Below, in pieces: positions 1-8,665 of a DNA stretch of 64,000 bases. Below the pieces are notes generated by a model. The model searched no databases. It was not told where the DNA came from and saw nothing but the letters and a program-made list of their open reading frames with translations. Each line of letters opens with the position of its first letter. Position 1 is the first letter of the stretch. The position numbers and the translations under genes are program-made. This stretch comes from Marinobacter piscis. GTDB lineage: Bacteria; Pseudomonadota; Gammaproteobacteria; Pseudomonadales; Oleiphilaceae. Location: contig NZ_VCGX01000001.1 of assembly GCF_007671655.1 (NCBI RefSeq), forward strand, positions 434,001 to 498,000. The letters are read 5' to 3'.

Positions 1-1716
1 GCTGGCACTGTCAAAGGGCACGTCTGCCCGGCCAAGGCTGAGGGCCTGGGTAAAGGCCCGCGCCATATTGCCGAAAATCAGGCCGGCGTGACCAAAGAAC
101 GCCTCATCAAACGCATGGATGTCGTCATTGTCTTTGGCGGCCAACTCTTTAAGTACATAAGGATGGCAGCGAATCGCACCCTGGCCGAATATCATCAGGC
201 TGCGCGTCATGATGTTGGCACCCTCGACCGTAATCGACACAGCTGCGCCACTATATCCGATGCCGAGATAGTTCCGGGGACCCAGAGTGACGGTTTTACC
301 CCCATGCACATCCATGGCGTCCGTAAGGATGCCACGCTGAAATTCAGTCAGATGATATTTGAGGATCGCCGACGGTACCGCAGGGCTTTCGCCTTTATCG
401 ATCATGTTGGCGGTGTGATTAACCGCAGCCTGCGATATATAGGTTTTGGCGGCAATACGGGCCAGTGGCTCCTGCACGCCTTCCATGTCCGCAACCGGGG
501 TATTGAACTGACGGCGGATGCGGGTGAAACCGCCAGCCGTGCCTACAGAGTAGGCAGCGGCACCGGCCGCACCGGAAGGCAGTGTAATACAGCGACCAAC
601 CGACAGGCACTCAACCAGCATGCGCCAGCCCTGACCGGCCATGTCGGGCCCACCAATAATATAATCCAGCGGGATGAACACATCCTTGCCGACAATCGGA
701 CCATTCAGGAACGGGCTGCCGATGGGGCAGTGGCGGCGACCAATTTCCATGCCTTCAGTATCCCGGGGGATCAGTGCACAGGTAATGCCATAGTCTTTGG
801 TTTCACCCAGAAGGCCATCCGGATCGAACATACGAAAAGCCAGACCAACCACGGTGGCAATCGGGGCCAGAGTGATCCAGCGCTTTTCAAAGTTGAGTTT
901 TATTCCGACAACTTCTTTACCGTCCACTTCCTGTTTGCACACGGTGCCCACATCCGGCAGCGAGGTGGCATCCGAGCCTGCGCGAGGCCCGGTCAGGCCA
1001 AAGCAGGGAATTTCCCGGCCATCGGCCAGACGTGGCAAATAATGATCTTTTTGCTCTTCCGTGCCGTACTTGACCAGCAGCTCACCCGGACCGAGCGAGT
1101 TGGGCACCCCGACAGTGACCATGAGCGTTTCATTAGCAGCAATCTTTTGCAGAACTGCGGTCTGTGCCTTGGCAGAAAACCCGAGCCCACCGTATTCCCT
1201 GGGTATGATCATGCCGAAGAACTTCTCTTTCTTGAGGAAATCCCACAGTTCTTCTGGAAGATCTGCCCGCTCTACTGCGATGTCCCAGGCATCACACATG
1301 GAGATTGCCTGCACACACTGGTTATCCACAAAAGCCTGCTCTTCTTCGCTCAGCCCTGTGTGGCGGTTGATCAGCAGGTTATGCCAGTCTGGCCGGCCAG
1401 TGAACAGTTCTCCGTCCCAACCGACGGTCCCCGCATCCAGTGCCACCTGCTCTGTTTCCGACACTTTGGGTGCCACTTTCTTGAACATGGCAAAAATGCG
1501 AGGTGTCAACCAGCCCCGACGAAACCCGGGCAGACCGGCTGCGGCTGTCGCCGCTGCACCGACAAAGAGAATCAGGGCCAGCCACCCTGAGGCAAAAAAC
1601 AGGGACAATACACCCACCACCAGCATGACACTGATGGCGGCCTTGGCACCGGATTCACGCCGCATGACAAACAACAAGCCTGCAAGCGCCACTAGAAACA
1701 GAATAAAAGTCATCAT
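1..1716 (-). CDS. fadE: Acyl-CoA dehydrogenase FadE, 3' end cut by window edge
   Basis: Catalyses the first, FAD-dependent step of fatty-acid beta-oxidation. Translating the minus strand from the ATG at 1716 gives 572 codons without a stop, running off position 1. The protein starts with two hydrophobic segments (about residues 3-15 and 27-50), as in FadE-type enzymes, which suggests membrane association. The acyl-CoA dehydrogenase core follows, with readable motifs IIPREYGGLGFS and LTGPRAGSDATS. FadE is usually about 815 residues, so the C-terminal third (including the DUF1974 region) lies outside the window. It is downstream of rapA on the same strand, with a 121-bp gap and so possibly its own promoter. 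The start is MM; either Met could be used. The family call is firm. Confidence 0.93.
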   Translation of the reverse strand, partial: MMTFILFLVALAGLLFVMRRESGAKAAISVMLVVGVLSLFFASGWLALILFVGAAATAAAGLPGFRRGWLTPRIFAMFKKVAPKVSETEQVALDAGTVGWDGELFTGRPDWHNLLINRHTGLSEEEQAFVDNQCVQAISMCDAWDIAVERADLPEELWDFLKKEKFFGMIIPREYGGLGFSAKAQTAVLQKIAANETLMVTVGVPNSLGPGELLVKYGTEEQKDHYLPRLADGREIPCFGLTGPRAGSDATSLPDVGTVCKQEVDGKEVVGIKLNFEKRWITLAPIATVVGLAFRMFDPDGLLGETKDYGITCALIPRDTEGMEIGRRHCPIGSPFLNGPIVGKDVFIPLDYIIGGPDMAGQGWRMLVECLSVGRCITLPSGAAGAAAYSVGTAGGFTRIRRQFNTPVADMEGVQEPLARIAAKTYISQAAVNHTANMIDKGESPAVPSAILKYHLTEFQRGILTDAMDVHGGKTVTLGPRNYLGIGYSGAAVSITVEGANIMTRSLMIFGQGAIRCHPYVLKELAAKDNDDIHAFDEAFFGHAGLIFGNMARAFTQALSLGRADVPFDSAS

Positions 1717-1837
1717 AGGGTCTCTCTGTCATCCATGGATAAAGTCACTATTTATTACGTTTACGGTATCCTATCAGTCCATTCCTGACCAGCAGATACC
1801 GCAATACTCAAAGCCACGGGCCATCAGCACACTCTGG

Positions 1838-4723
1838 TTACGCGGTGACGATCACCCGAATACCCTCAAGGGCCAGGCTGGCCTGCCCGATGGCTTTACG
1901 CGCAGCCTCCAGCTGGGTACGGAAATACTCGATTTCCTCTTCCCTGATCGCAGGATTTACTTTCTTCAGAGCCTCCAGCCGGCGAATCTCTGGTACAAAG
2001 CGTGCTTCAAGCTGTGCCAGCGCCTTTTCTTTCAGCGGTTCCAGATGCGGTTCCGACAGCCGCTCTGCATGGTCCACCATGGTTTCCACCTGCGGACGGA
2101 TTTGCGGCACCACTGCCTGGGCCGTGCGCCGACGGATGTTAGAGCACAACTCGTTCAGGCGGTCATGGGGAAGCGCTGCAGAAAGCTCTTTGCCATTGAC
2201 ATCTACCAGCAGCCGCAGAGGGGAAACCGGCAGATAACGGTTCAGCTGCAAGGCTTCAGGTGCCGGGCAATGTACGGTAAACACGGCTTCCATCAGCAAG
2301 GTGCCGGCCGGCAACGCCTTCACCGACAGGCTCGCCAGGGCCGCCTTGCCCAGACCGGAGCTGGTGACTGAGTCCATAACACTGGTCACCATAGGGTGCT
2401 CCCAGCTTATGAATGCTATATCTTCACGCACCAGCGCGTGCTGTCGATCCCAGGTTACAGTGACTCCCTCCTCTGGGAGTTCGGCAACATGGCCGGCCTG
2501 ATAGCGCTCACCCGGGCGCAGAATGTCCGCCTGCTCAGAGTGGTCGTCAACATCCACACCAAGAATGTCAAAGGCCTCCATCATATAGTCCCGCACCCGG
2601 GCAGAGCCTTCTTCTTCCTCTATACCGGCTATCAGTGTTTCAGCTACATCCTGGCGACAGGAATTAAGCTCAATCAGAGCATCACGGCCCTTCTGCAAGA
2701 GCGCCTTCAGGCGGGCAGTTTCAGCAGATGAATCGGCAATCAGGCTGTCCAGCACAGACATGTCGCCCTCAAGTGCTTGCTGCCATGTCTCGCCGACCCT
2801 TTCCTGAACAGCCACGCCTACGGCGCAACTTCTGGAAAATGCATTCAGCCCCTCATGGAACCAGCGGAACTGAACCTCCTGGGAAGTGTTGGCAAGATAA
2901 GGTATGTGGATATCAATGGTTTCAGCCTGCCCGATGCGGTCAAGCCGCCCGATACGCTGCTCGAGCAGATCCGGGTTGGCCGGCAGGTCAAACAACACCA
3001 GATGGTGGGCAAACTGGAAGTTACGGCCCTCGCTGCCAATTTCAGAACAGATCAGCGCCTGAGCACCCTGTTCATCGTCGGCAAAGTAGGCAGCTGCCCG
3101 ATCGCGCTCCATAAGGCTGAGATGCTCATGAAAGGCCGCGCTGCGAATGCCGGCACGAAGCTGAAGGTAGTGCTCCAGCGCCATAGCCGTTTCCGCCATG
3201 GCACAGATCACCACCACCTTTTCCGGGCGCAGTGCCACCAGCTGCTTTTCCAGCCAGGCGACTCTGGGATCATCAGCCAGCCACTGCTCTTCCGGCACTG
3301 ACAGCTCCGGGGTCAGTCCGGGGTAGCCAAATGCCTGTTCCTGATACATAGCCGGGCGTTCCAGAGAAACCGGGGTAACCCGGCGCTCAGGGAAACCCTG
3401 AATTGCCGCTCGGGTATTACGGAACAGCACCCGTCCGGTACCATGGCGATCAAGCAGTGCATCAATCACAGACTGACGGGGAGAGTCACTTTCCAGTAAC
3501 GGTTCCAGCTCATCGCCCAGCCAGGCTTTGAGCGCGGCACGATCCTCTTCCTGAATGTCCACCCCTTCATCCTGCAGTCGCTGCACAACACGATTAATAG
3601 CTTCGTACTGCTGCTCATCCGCCTGGAATGCCTGTAAATCGTGGAAACGTGCCGGATCCAGCAGACGCAACCGTGCAAAATGGCTGGCCATGCCCACCTG
3701 CTCCGGGGTTGCAGTGAGCAGCAACAGGCCTTCACTGATTGCCGAAAGCTCTTCCACCAGCTGGTACTCAGGGCTGACAGCCTCCGGACTCCACGCCAGG
3801 TGATGGGCTTCATCCACAATGGTCAGATCCCAGTCAGCCTTCAGTACATCTTTCTGTGCTTGTGAGCTATTCATCAGAAAATCAAGACTGCACAACACCA
3901 GCTGTTCGGTTTCGAACGGGTTCACCGCATCGTCATCCCCGAAGATGTGGTTTACCAGCGCATCAACATCATCCTCTGACTCTTTCAGAGCATCGTAGCG
4001 GCCCTGATCAACAATAGAGAAGCGCAGGTTGAAGCGCCTCAGCATTTCTACCAGCCACTGATGAACCAATGAGTCAGGCACCACGATCAACGCCCGGCGG
4101 GCCCGGCCGGTCTGCAGCTGATAATGCAGAATCAGGCCTGCCTCAATGGTCTTGCCAAGGCCCACCTCATCGGCCAGGAGCACCCGCGGTGCATGGCGCC
4201 TGGCAACTTCACTGGCAATATAAATCTGATGCGGCAGGTGCTGGGTGCGCGTACCAATCAGCCCTTTCACAGGTGAGGCGCGTAAGCGGTCCAGGTGCTG
4301 CAAGGTTGCAAAACGCAGACGAAACGCCCCGTTGCGATCAAACTGACCGGCAAACAGGCGCTGGTGCGGTGCCGAAAAATTAACCGAGCCGGCGAGCTTT
4401 ACTTCGGATATCTGTTCAATATCCACCTCCGACGGCTCACCCTCCCCGGCCAGAATTTCTGCGTGGTACATCAGCACGCCACCCAGATCCTCAACGGCCC
4501 GCACCTCATACCGGGTACCATCAAAGGTCTCGATTTCCTCACCAATCTGATAGACGATGCGCGAGAGCGGGGCGTTATCAACTGCGTAAGTACGCTCCTC
4601 GTCCGCTGCCGGGAACCCTAATGTAATCCGGCGCCCGGAAATATCTGTAACTATTCCAAGCCCCAGCGCAGTATCACTGTGACTGACCCAGCGCTGGCCA
4701 ATGGCAAAATCCGATGCGTCCAA
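1838..4723 (-). CDS. rapA: RNA polymerase-associated Swi2/Snf2 ATPase RapA (TTG start)
   Basis: Recycles RNA polymerase from stalled post-termination complexes. About 961 residues, matching the usual RapA length. The N-terminal FAIGQRWVSHSD stretch is the RapA signature opening (Tudor-like domains). It is followed by the helicase core: LLADEVGLGKT (motif I), VDEAHH (motif II), LLLLTATPEQ (motif III), and EGRNFQFAHHLVLFDLP with the arginine-finger region IGRLDRIGQ. The in-frame ATG at 4810 would put the start inside cysZ. A TTG at 4721-4723 has a GGAGG five bases upstream (4728-4732) and gives the family's normal N-terminus, so I chose TTG. It starts 16 bp after the cysZ stop on the same strand, so the two are likely co-transcribed. 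Confidence 0.95.
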   Translation of the reverse strand: MDASDFAIGQRWVSHSDTALGLGIVTDISGRRITLGFPAADEERTYAVDNAPLSRIVYQIGEEIETFDGTRYEVRAVEDLGGVLMYHAEILAGEGEPSEVDIEQISEVKLAGSVNFSAPHQRLFAGQFDRNGAFRLRFATLQHLDRLRASPVKGLIGTRTQHLPHQIYIASEVARRHAPRVLLADEVGLGKTIEAGLILHYQLQTGRARRALIVVPDSLVHQWLVEMLRRFNLRFSIVDQGRYDALKESEDDVDALVNHIFGDDDAVNPFETEQLVLCSLDFLMNSSQAQKDVLKADWDLTIVDEAHHLAWSPEAVSPEYQLVEELSAISEGLLLLTATPEQVGMASHFARLRLLDPARFHDLQAFQADEQQYEAINRVVQRLQDEGVDIQEEDRAALKAWLGDELEPLLESDSPRQSVIDALLDRHGTGRVLFRNTRAAIQGFPERRVTPVSLERPAMYQEQAFGYPGLTPELSVPEEQWLADDPRVAWLEKQLVALRPEKVVVICAMAETAMALEHYLQLRAGIRSAAFHEHLSLMERDRAAAYFADDEQGAQALICSEIGSEGRNFQFAHHLVLFDLPANPDLLEQRIGRLDRIGQAETIDIHIPYLANTSQEVQFRWFHEGLNAFSRSCAVGVAVQERVGETWQQALEGDMSVLDSLIADSSAETARLKALLQKGRDALIELNSCRQDVAETLIAGIEEEEGSARVRDYMMEAFDILGVDVDDHSEQADILRPGERYQAGHVAELPEEGVTVTWDRQHALVREDIAFISWEHPMVTSVMDSVTSSGLGKAALASLSVKALPAGTLLMEAVFTVHCPAPEALQLNRYLPVSPLRLLVDVNGKELSAALPHDRLNELCSNIRRRTAQAVVPQIRPQVETMVDHAERLSEPHLEPLKEKALAQLEARFVPEIRRLEALKKVNPAIREEEIEYFRTQLEAARKAIGQASLALEGIRVIVTA

Positions 4724-4739
4724 AAAACCTCCAGACTCG

Positions 4740-5489
4740 TTAATGTCGTGTTGCGCCGTTTTCGCGCACCCAATAGGCGGTCCCGCCACAAACGGCTGCA
4801 GGAACCACAAACAGATTCAGTACCGGCACCATGGCTGCAAGAGCCACTGGCAACCCAAAGCCCAGGGCTGACAAACGGGTATCAGCCAACAAATGATGTA
4901 ACGCCTTGAAGCTCACCTTGTGGTTATCTGCAGGGTAGTCCACATACTGCAGCGCCATCATCCAGCTGTTAAACAGAAACCAGAGTACGACCGCAACCAG
5001 GTTAACGACCGGAATCATACCAATGACAAACAGCCCTGCTGCCCGGGGCAGATAGTAAACAATCTTATGTACTTCGCGTGCGAGCGCCCGCGGGATATCC
5101 TTGATAATGGCTGTCCAGTTATCATCAGGGCTGACCTCCTCGCCGGTGAGGTGCTTTTCAGTGAGCTCTGCAAGATAACCGTAAAAAGGCGACCCTATCA
5201 GGTTGGCTACAATCACAAAGCCGTACGCCAGCATAAGCAGGATGACGGCGCCGTACAGAATCCAGAACAGCCAGTCCAGTGACTGCAACCAGGCCCAATC
5301 GGGCAGCCAGCCCATAGCGGCCGCAATCAGGGCACTGAACAACTCACCCAGAAAATAGAACAGCAGCCCGAAGAGGAATATATTGATAACCAGCGGAATC
5401 AAAACAAACAGCCGCAAGCCCGGCTGGCGTATGAGGCGGAAACCTTCACCCAGGTAACCCAGCCCGCGAAAAAAACTACCTCTGAGCAT
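4740..5489 (-). CDS. cysZ: CysZ / EI24-family sulfate permease
   Basis: Inner-membrane protein of 249 residues in the CysZ (EI24) family, which imports sulfate for cysteine synthesis in enterobacteria. The N-terminal FFRGLGYLGEGFRLI and the NLIGSPFYGYLAE motif are typical of CysZ. Hydrophobic segments lie around residues 25-50, 70-100, 145-175 and 205-235. Length is close to E. coli CysZ (253). The neighbours are rapA and a vanZ-like gene rather than cysteine genes, so the sulfate role rests on family membership only. Confidence 0.85.
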   Translation of the reverse strand: MLRGSFFRGLGYLGEGFRLIRQPGLRLFVLIPLVINIFLFGLLFYFLGELFSALIAAAMGWLPDWAWLQSLDWLFWILYGAVILLMLAYGFVIVANLIGSPFYGYLAELTEKHLTGEEVSPDDNWTAIIKDIPRALAREVHKIVYYLPRAAGLFVIGMIPVVNLVAVVLWFLFNSWMMALQYVDYPADNHKVSFKALHHLLADTRLSALGFGLPVALAAMVPVLNLFVVPAAVCGGTAYWVRENGATRH

Positions 5490-5586
5490 CGCCTATCGGC
5501 CCTCCGCTTCAATGACAGTGACGGGGCGCAAAGCATATCATGTTGATAATCTCCACACAGCCAGCAAACTCTGATGGATCTCACTG

Positions 5587-5988
5587 ATGGCGACACTCAA
5601 ACACCACCTGATGACGTTACTGCACTTCCAGCCCTTGTGGCGCACGGGCCTGTTGCTTTCAGTGATTGCTATCGGCTTTCTGGCCACCACCGCCAGCGAC
5701 TACCCCGTTCCCTCCGCCCCCAGCGACAAGGTTAACCACCTGATCGCATTCCTTGAGCTCACCGTGGTGACACGGCTGGCATGGCCGAGCCTCCGCGCCA
5801 TTTGGTACGTGCCGGCACTTCTGGGTTTTGGCCTGGGGATCGAGATTGTACAGGCCAACCTGCCTTACCGGGAATTTTCTCTGGCTGATGTAGCGGCTGA
5901 CGGTGTGGGCATTCTGATCGGACTTCTTCCCTGGCCCGGCACTCGCTCAGGCAAACGAGACGTAAGAGATTCCCCCGACACTGTGTGA
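5587..5988 (+). CDS. VanZ-like small membrane protein
   Basis: 133 residues with hydrophobic stretches at about 20-36, 45-65, 72-90 and 100-118. It has the VanZ-like pattern of a conserved APSDKVNHLIAFLEL segment and a late FSLADVAADGVGILIG segment. VanZ-like proteins are polytopic membrane proteins whose role outside teicoplanin resistance is poorly defined. It is divergent from cysZ. Its stop codon lies inside the inverted repeat at 5983-6002, which probably belongs to the downstream RNA gene, so the end of this gene carries regulatory DNA. Confidence 0.75.
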   Translation: MATLKHHLMTLLHFQPLWRTGLLLSVIAIGFLATTASDYPVPSAPSDKVNHLIAFLELTVVTRLAWPSLRAIWYVPALLGFGLGIEIVQANLPYREFSLADVAADGVGILIGLLPWPGTRSGKRDVRDSPDTV

Positions 5989-6002
5989 GACATCTCTCAC
6001 AC
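5983..6002 (+). promoter_or_regulatory. GacA/UvrY-like upstream activating inverted repeat
   Basis: A perfect 8-bp inverted repeat with a 4-bp spacer (GTGTGAGA-CATC-TCTCACAC). The core TGTGAG-N6-CTCACA is very close to the GacA box TGTAAG-N6-CTTACA and to the UvrY-bound repeat far upstream of E. coli csrB. Extra TGTGAG half-sites occur at 6006-6011 and 6019-6024, and an inverted one at 6061-6066. The centre is about 175 bp upstream of the inferred RNA start near 6167, a far-upstream placement like that of Gac-controlled rsm/csr RNA genes. Binding is inferred. Confidence 0.7.
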
Positions 6003-6157
6003 CCCTGTGAGATATCCTTGTGAGTTGGCGTACGCGCACGCCTCAAGAATTACGGACAGACTCACAACAGACTGATATAAAAGTCTTTATCTCAACAGCC
6101 ACAAAAGGTATGTCGAGTAAGCGTGCATGGATCACATGTTTCCATACGCCCAGGCGG

Positions 6158-6163
6158 TATAGT
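6158..6163 (+). promoter_or_regulatory. Candidate -10 box of the CsrB/RsmZ-like RNA
   Basis: TATAGT lies just upstream of the first GGA hairpin. No good -35 hexamer is visible 16-18 bp upstream (the 6134-6141 region reads acatgttt). That fits an activator-dependent promoter. Confidence 0.45.
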
Positions 6164-6166
6164 TAA

Positions 6167-6361
6167 CCTGTCACGGAATGACAGGGAAAAGGACGCTGCA
6201 AAGGACGCACCCCGGCAAGGACTGCAGGGAGAAGCAAGGACACCAGGAGGCCCGGCTTAAGGGACAATGATCTGGATAACCGGCTCGGATGCTGGCACCA
6301 GGGAGTGGCTCAGGGATTCGCAACACGGACGTTGCTCGTAGCGCAAGGATGCGCCGCTTTT
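6167..6361 (+). ncRNA. CsrB/RsmZ-type CsrA-sequestering small RNA (candidate)
   Basis: A non-coding stretch of about 195 nt with 15 GGA triplets, many as AGGA, AGGGA or CGGA, the core CsrA/RsmA recognition sequence. Several sit in hairpin loops: CCTGTCA-CGGAA-TGACAGG at 6167-6185, GCAAC-ACGGAC-GTTGC at 6320-6335, and GCGCA-AGGA-TGCGC at 6341-6354. The last hairpin is followed by CGCTTTT, a weak intrinsic terminator. A GacA-type inverted repeat lies far upstream and a -10 box (TATAGT) at 6158-6163. CsrB/RsmY/RsmZ RNAs titrate CsrA/RsmA and are switched on by GacS/GacA. Exact ends are inferred. No open reading frame with a ribosome site covers this stretch. Confidence 0.8.
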
Positions 6362-6425
6362 AAAGCAGAGAAGCCACATATCCGCTATACTGCCGCTTCA
6401 TTCTGGCAAGCGACTGTATTCTGAA

Positions 6426-7529
6426 ATGGCAAGCCGACCCGATACCGACGACTACCTGTCACTGTTTCTGAACGATACCCCTCTGATAGATGTGCGCGCC
6501 CCTGTGGAATTTACCAAGGGGAGTTTCCCGACTGCCGTAAGCATGCCATTGATGAATGATGATGAGCGGCACCAAATAGGTATCTGCTACAAAGAAAAGG
6601 GGCAGGATGCGGCTATCCGGCTTGGCCATCAGCTGGTATACGGTGACCTCAAGGCCCGGCGGATTAACGCCTGGAAGCAGTTTGCCGCAAACCATCCTGA
6701 AGGCTACCTGTTCTGTTTTCGTGGAGGCCTGCGCTCCCGGCTTACACAACAATGGATCAGGGACGCCGGAGCAGACTATCCCCTCGTCAAAGGTGGGTAT
6801 AAGGCTTTACGCCGGTTCCTTATCGACAGCCTCGAAAGGCTCGCCGGGTCCTGCGAGCTGCGCATCATCAGCGGCCGCACGGGCACAGGTAAAACCCGGG
6901 TTCTGAAGCAACTGCCTAACCCGATCGACCTGGAAGGGCTGGCTAATCACAGAGGGTCCAGCTTCGGCCACCAGATAACGCCTCAGCCATCACAGATTGA
7001 TTTTGAAAACCGCCTGGCCATTGCGTTTTTGAAAGCACAGCATCTGAAGTCCGGCCCGGTCTATCTGGAAGATGAAAGCCGCCTGGTTGGACGGTGTGCT
7101 CTGCCCGACGCTCTTAAAGAAAAAATGGCGTCTGCACCCTTGCTGATTCTTGAGCGGTCTCTGGAGGACCGCACACGAATCATCCGGGAAGACTACGTAG
7201 ACGACATGACCGCTGCTTACTTAAGCCGTGATGGCGCAGAAACCGGCTGGCAGAACTTTAATGAGTATCTTCTCGGCGCGCTCGATCGTATAAAAAAACG
7301 CCTGGGAGGCGCGCGTCACAGCCAGCTGCGCAAACTGATGGAGCAAGCCCTCGCCCACCAGGCCAGCAGCGGCGAAACCGATGCGCACAACGAATGGATC
7401 CGGCCCCTGCTACAAGATTATTATGATCCAATGTACGATTACCAGCTCAGCAAAAAACAGGGAAAAGTTCTTATCCGTGGAGACGCGGATACTTTGATTG
7501 GGTGGGCCAGCAACAACTCCTCCTTGTGA
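6426..7529 (+). CDS. mnmH: tRNA 2-selenouridine/geranyl-2-thiouridine synthase
   Basis: MnmH (SelU, YbbB) replaces sulfur by selenium, through a geranylated intermediate, at U34 of tRNAs for Lys, Glu and Gln. 367 residues. The N-terminal rhodanese domain opens with PLIDVRAPVEFTKGSFP, and its catalytic Cys sits in FCFRGGLRSR. A P-loop domain follows, with ISGRTGTGKT near residue 147. The length matches the family. The gene starts 64 bp after the end of the candidate small RNA; a possible -10 (TATACT) is at 6386-6391. The ribosome site before the ATG is weak. No selD is in this window, so selenium supply cannot be judged here. Confidence 0.93.
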   Translation: MASRPDTDDYLSLFLNDTPLIDVRAPVEFTKGSFPTAVSMPLMNDDERHQIGICYKEKGQDAAIRLGHQLVYGDLKARRINAWKQFAANHPEGYLFCFRGGLRSRLTQQWIRDAGADYPLVKGGYKALRRFLIDSLERLAGSCELRIISGRTGTGKTRVLKQLPNPIDLEGLANHRGSSFGHQITPQPSQIDFENRLAIAFLKAQHLKSGPVYLEDESRLVGRCALPDALKEKMASAPLLILERSLEDRTRIIREDYVDDMTAAYLSRDGAETGWQNFNEYLLGALDRIKKRLGGARHSQLRKLMEQALAHQASSGETDAHNEWIRPLLQDYYDPMYDYQLSKKQGKVLIRGDADTLIGWASNNSSL

Positions 7530-7661
7530 TTGACTGCTATCAGCAAAGATCACTGGTATACCCTCACCGCTTTGTCTGCTATAAGTTGCCACCAGACCGA
7601 TAACACCGGATCTTTATTTACCGCATGAACTTTCAACAACAGGAGCCTACAAGGAGCCCCT

Positions 7662-8495
7662 ATGGAAAACTTATTCAGCGCTGACGGGCGCGCCTCTGAG
7701 TATGTAGACCAGGCCATTGCGCTGGTCATGAGTTACGCCCCGAAAGTTTTGCTGGCGATTATCACACTGATTGTTGGCCTGTGGCTGATCAACCGCTTTG
7801 TCCGGATTCTGGATACCAGACTCGGCAAAAAAGACCCCACATTAAATAAATTTTTGTGTGGTCTGATCAGCGCTGTTCTCAAGGTTCTCCTGTTAATTTC
7901 TGCCGCGTCCATGGTGGGAATTGCAACCACATCATTTGTCGCCCTTGTGGGTGCTGCCGGTCTGGCGGTTGGCCTGGCTTTACAGGGCAGCCTCGCGAAT
8001 TTTGCCGGTGGCGTGCTGATCCTGATTTTCAAACCCTTCAAGGTCGGCGATACAATTGAAGCTCAGGGCTTTTTAGGGGCTGTAGACGAGATCAGTATCC
8101 TCTATACCATTGTGAACACCTTTGATAATCGCAGAATCGTTATCCCGAACGGCAGCCTGTCCAACGCAACTCTGGTGAACGTAAGCATTTACAACACCCG
8201 TCGTTGTGATATGACCTTTGGTATCCGCTACGGCGATGATATAGATAAAGCCAAAGCCATACTTCAGCGTCTCATGGAAAGCGACGAACGCTCACTGACC
8301 GATCCAGAGCCAAGAATCTGCGTAGGCAGTCTGGGCGAAAACTCTGTTAATCTGATGTTCCGGGTCTGGGTCGCCACGGATGACCTGTGGCCGTACTACT
8401 GGGACATGCACGAGAAAGTCCGGAAGGCGTTTGATGAAGAAGGGCTTCGCGCCCCCCTGCCTCAGCGTAACGTTAATATGCAGCAGGTTGAGTGA
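7662..8495 (+). CDS. mscS: Small-conductance mechanosensitive channel MscS
   Basis: 277 residues, close to E. coli MscS (286). Two N-terminal transmembrane helices (about 22-45 and 63-85) precede the pore helix, seen as the Gly/Ala-rich GLAVGLALQGSLANFAGG. The beta domain follows, with FKVGDTIEAQGFLGAVDEI and IVIPNGSLSNATLVN. The channel opens on hypo-osmotic shock to release solutes, a sensible load for a marine bacterium. AGGAG sits at a good distance before the ATG. It appears to be monocistronic. Confidence 0.95.
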   Translation: MENLFSADGRASEYVDQAIALVMSYAPKVLLAIITLIVGLWLINRFVRILDTRLGKKDPTLNKFLCGLISAVLKVLLLISAASMVGIATTSFVALVGAAGLAVGLALQGSLANFAGGVLILIFKPFKVGDTIEAQGFLGAVDEISILYTIVNTFDNRRIVIPNGSLSNATLVNVSIYNTRRCDMTFGIRYGDDIDKAKAILQRLMESDERSLTDPEPRICVGSLGENSVNLMFRVWVATDDLWPYYWDMHEKVRKAFDEEGLRAPLPQRNVNMQQVE

Positions 8496-8567
8496 AAACA
8501 GTCACCACCCTTATTGTTACAACCCAGTACTCGCAAAGTCTGCAACCTGAGCTAAGCTGACCGTAAT

Positions 8568-8589
8568 GGCAGGGCCAAAGCGCCCTGCC
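8568..8589. repeat. GC-rich hairpin between mscS and the ybaK-like gene
   Basis: Perfect 8-bp inverted repeat GGCAGGGC / GCCCTGCC with a 6-nt loop. No T-run follows on either strand, so it is not a standard intrinsic terminator. It may be a weak terminator, an mRNA-stability hairpin or an operator. Confidence 0.4.
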
Positions 8590-8665
8590 AGGTCGCCGCC
8601 GGAGCAGTCCAGGCGTTAAGTGAACTGCTTCGGGTTGCTGTCATTGCTGGTAGGAGGCTGTCACT

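Noticed and set aside
88..1590. 500-residue plus-strand reading frame
   Set aside because: Low-complexity antisense frame fully covered by fadE on the minus strand, which has clear acyl-CoA dehydrogenase motifs.
1061..2371. 436-residue plus-strand reading frame
   Set aside because: Antisense to fadE and rapA, spanning their junction; Ser/Arg-rich sequence with no domain.
5983..6002. CRP/Vfr binding site
   Set aside because: TGTGA and TCACA are present but separated by 8 bp rather than the 6 bp CRP needs. The TGTGAG-N6-CTCACA form and the GGA-rich RNA downstream fit GacA/UvrY better.
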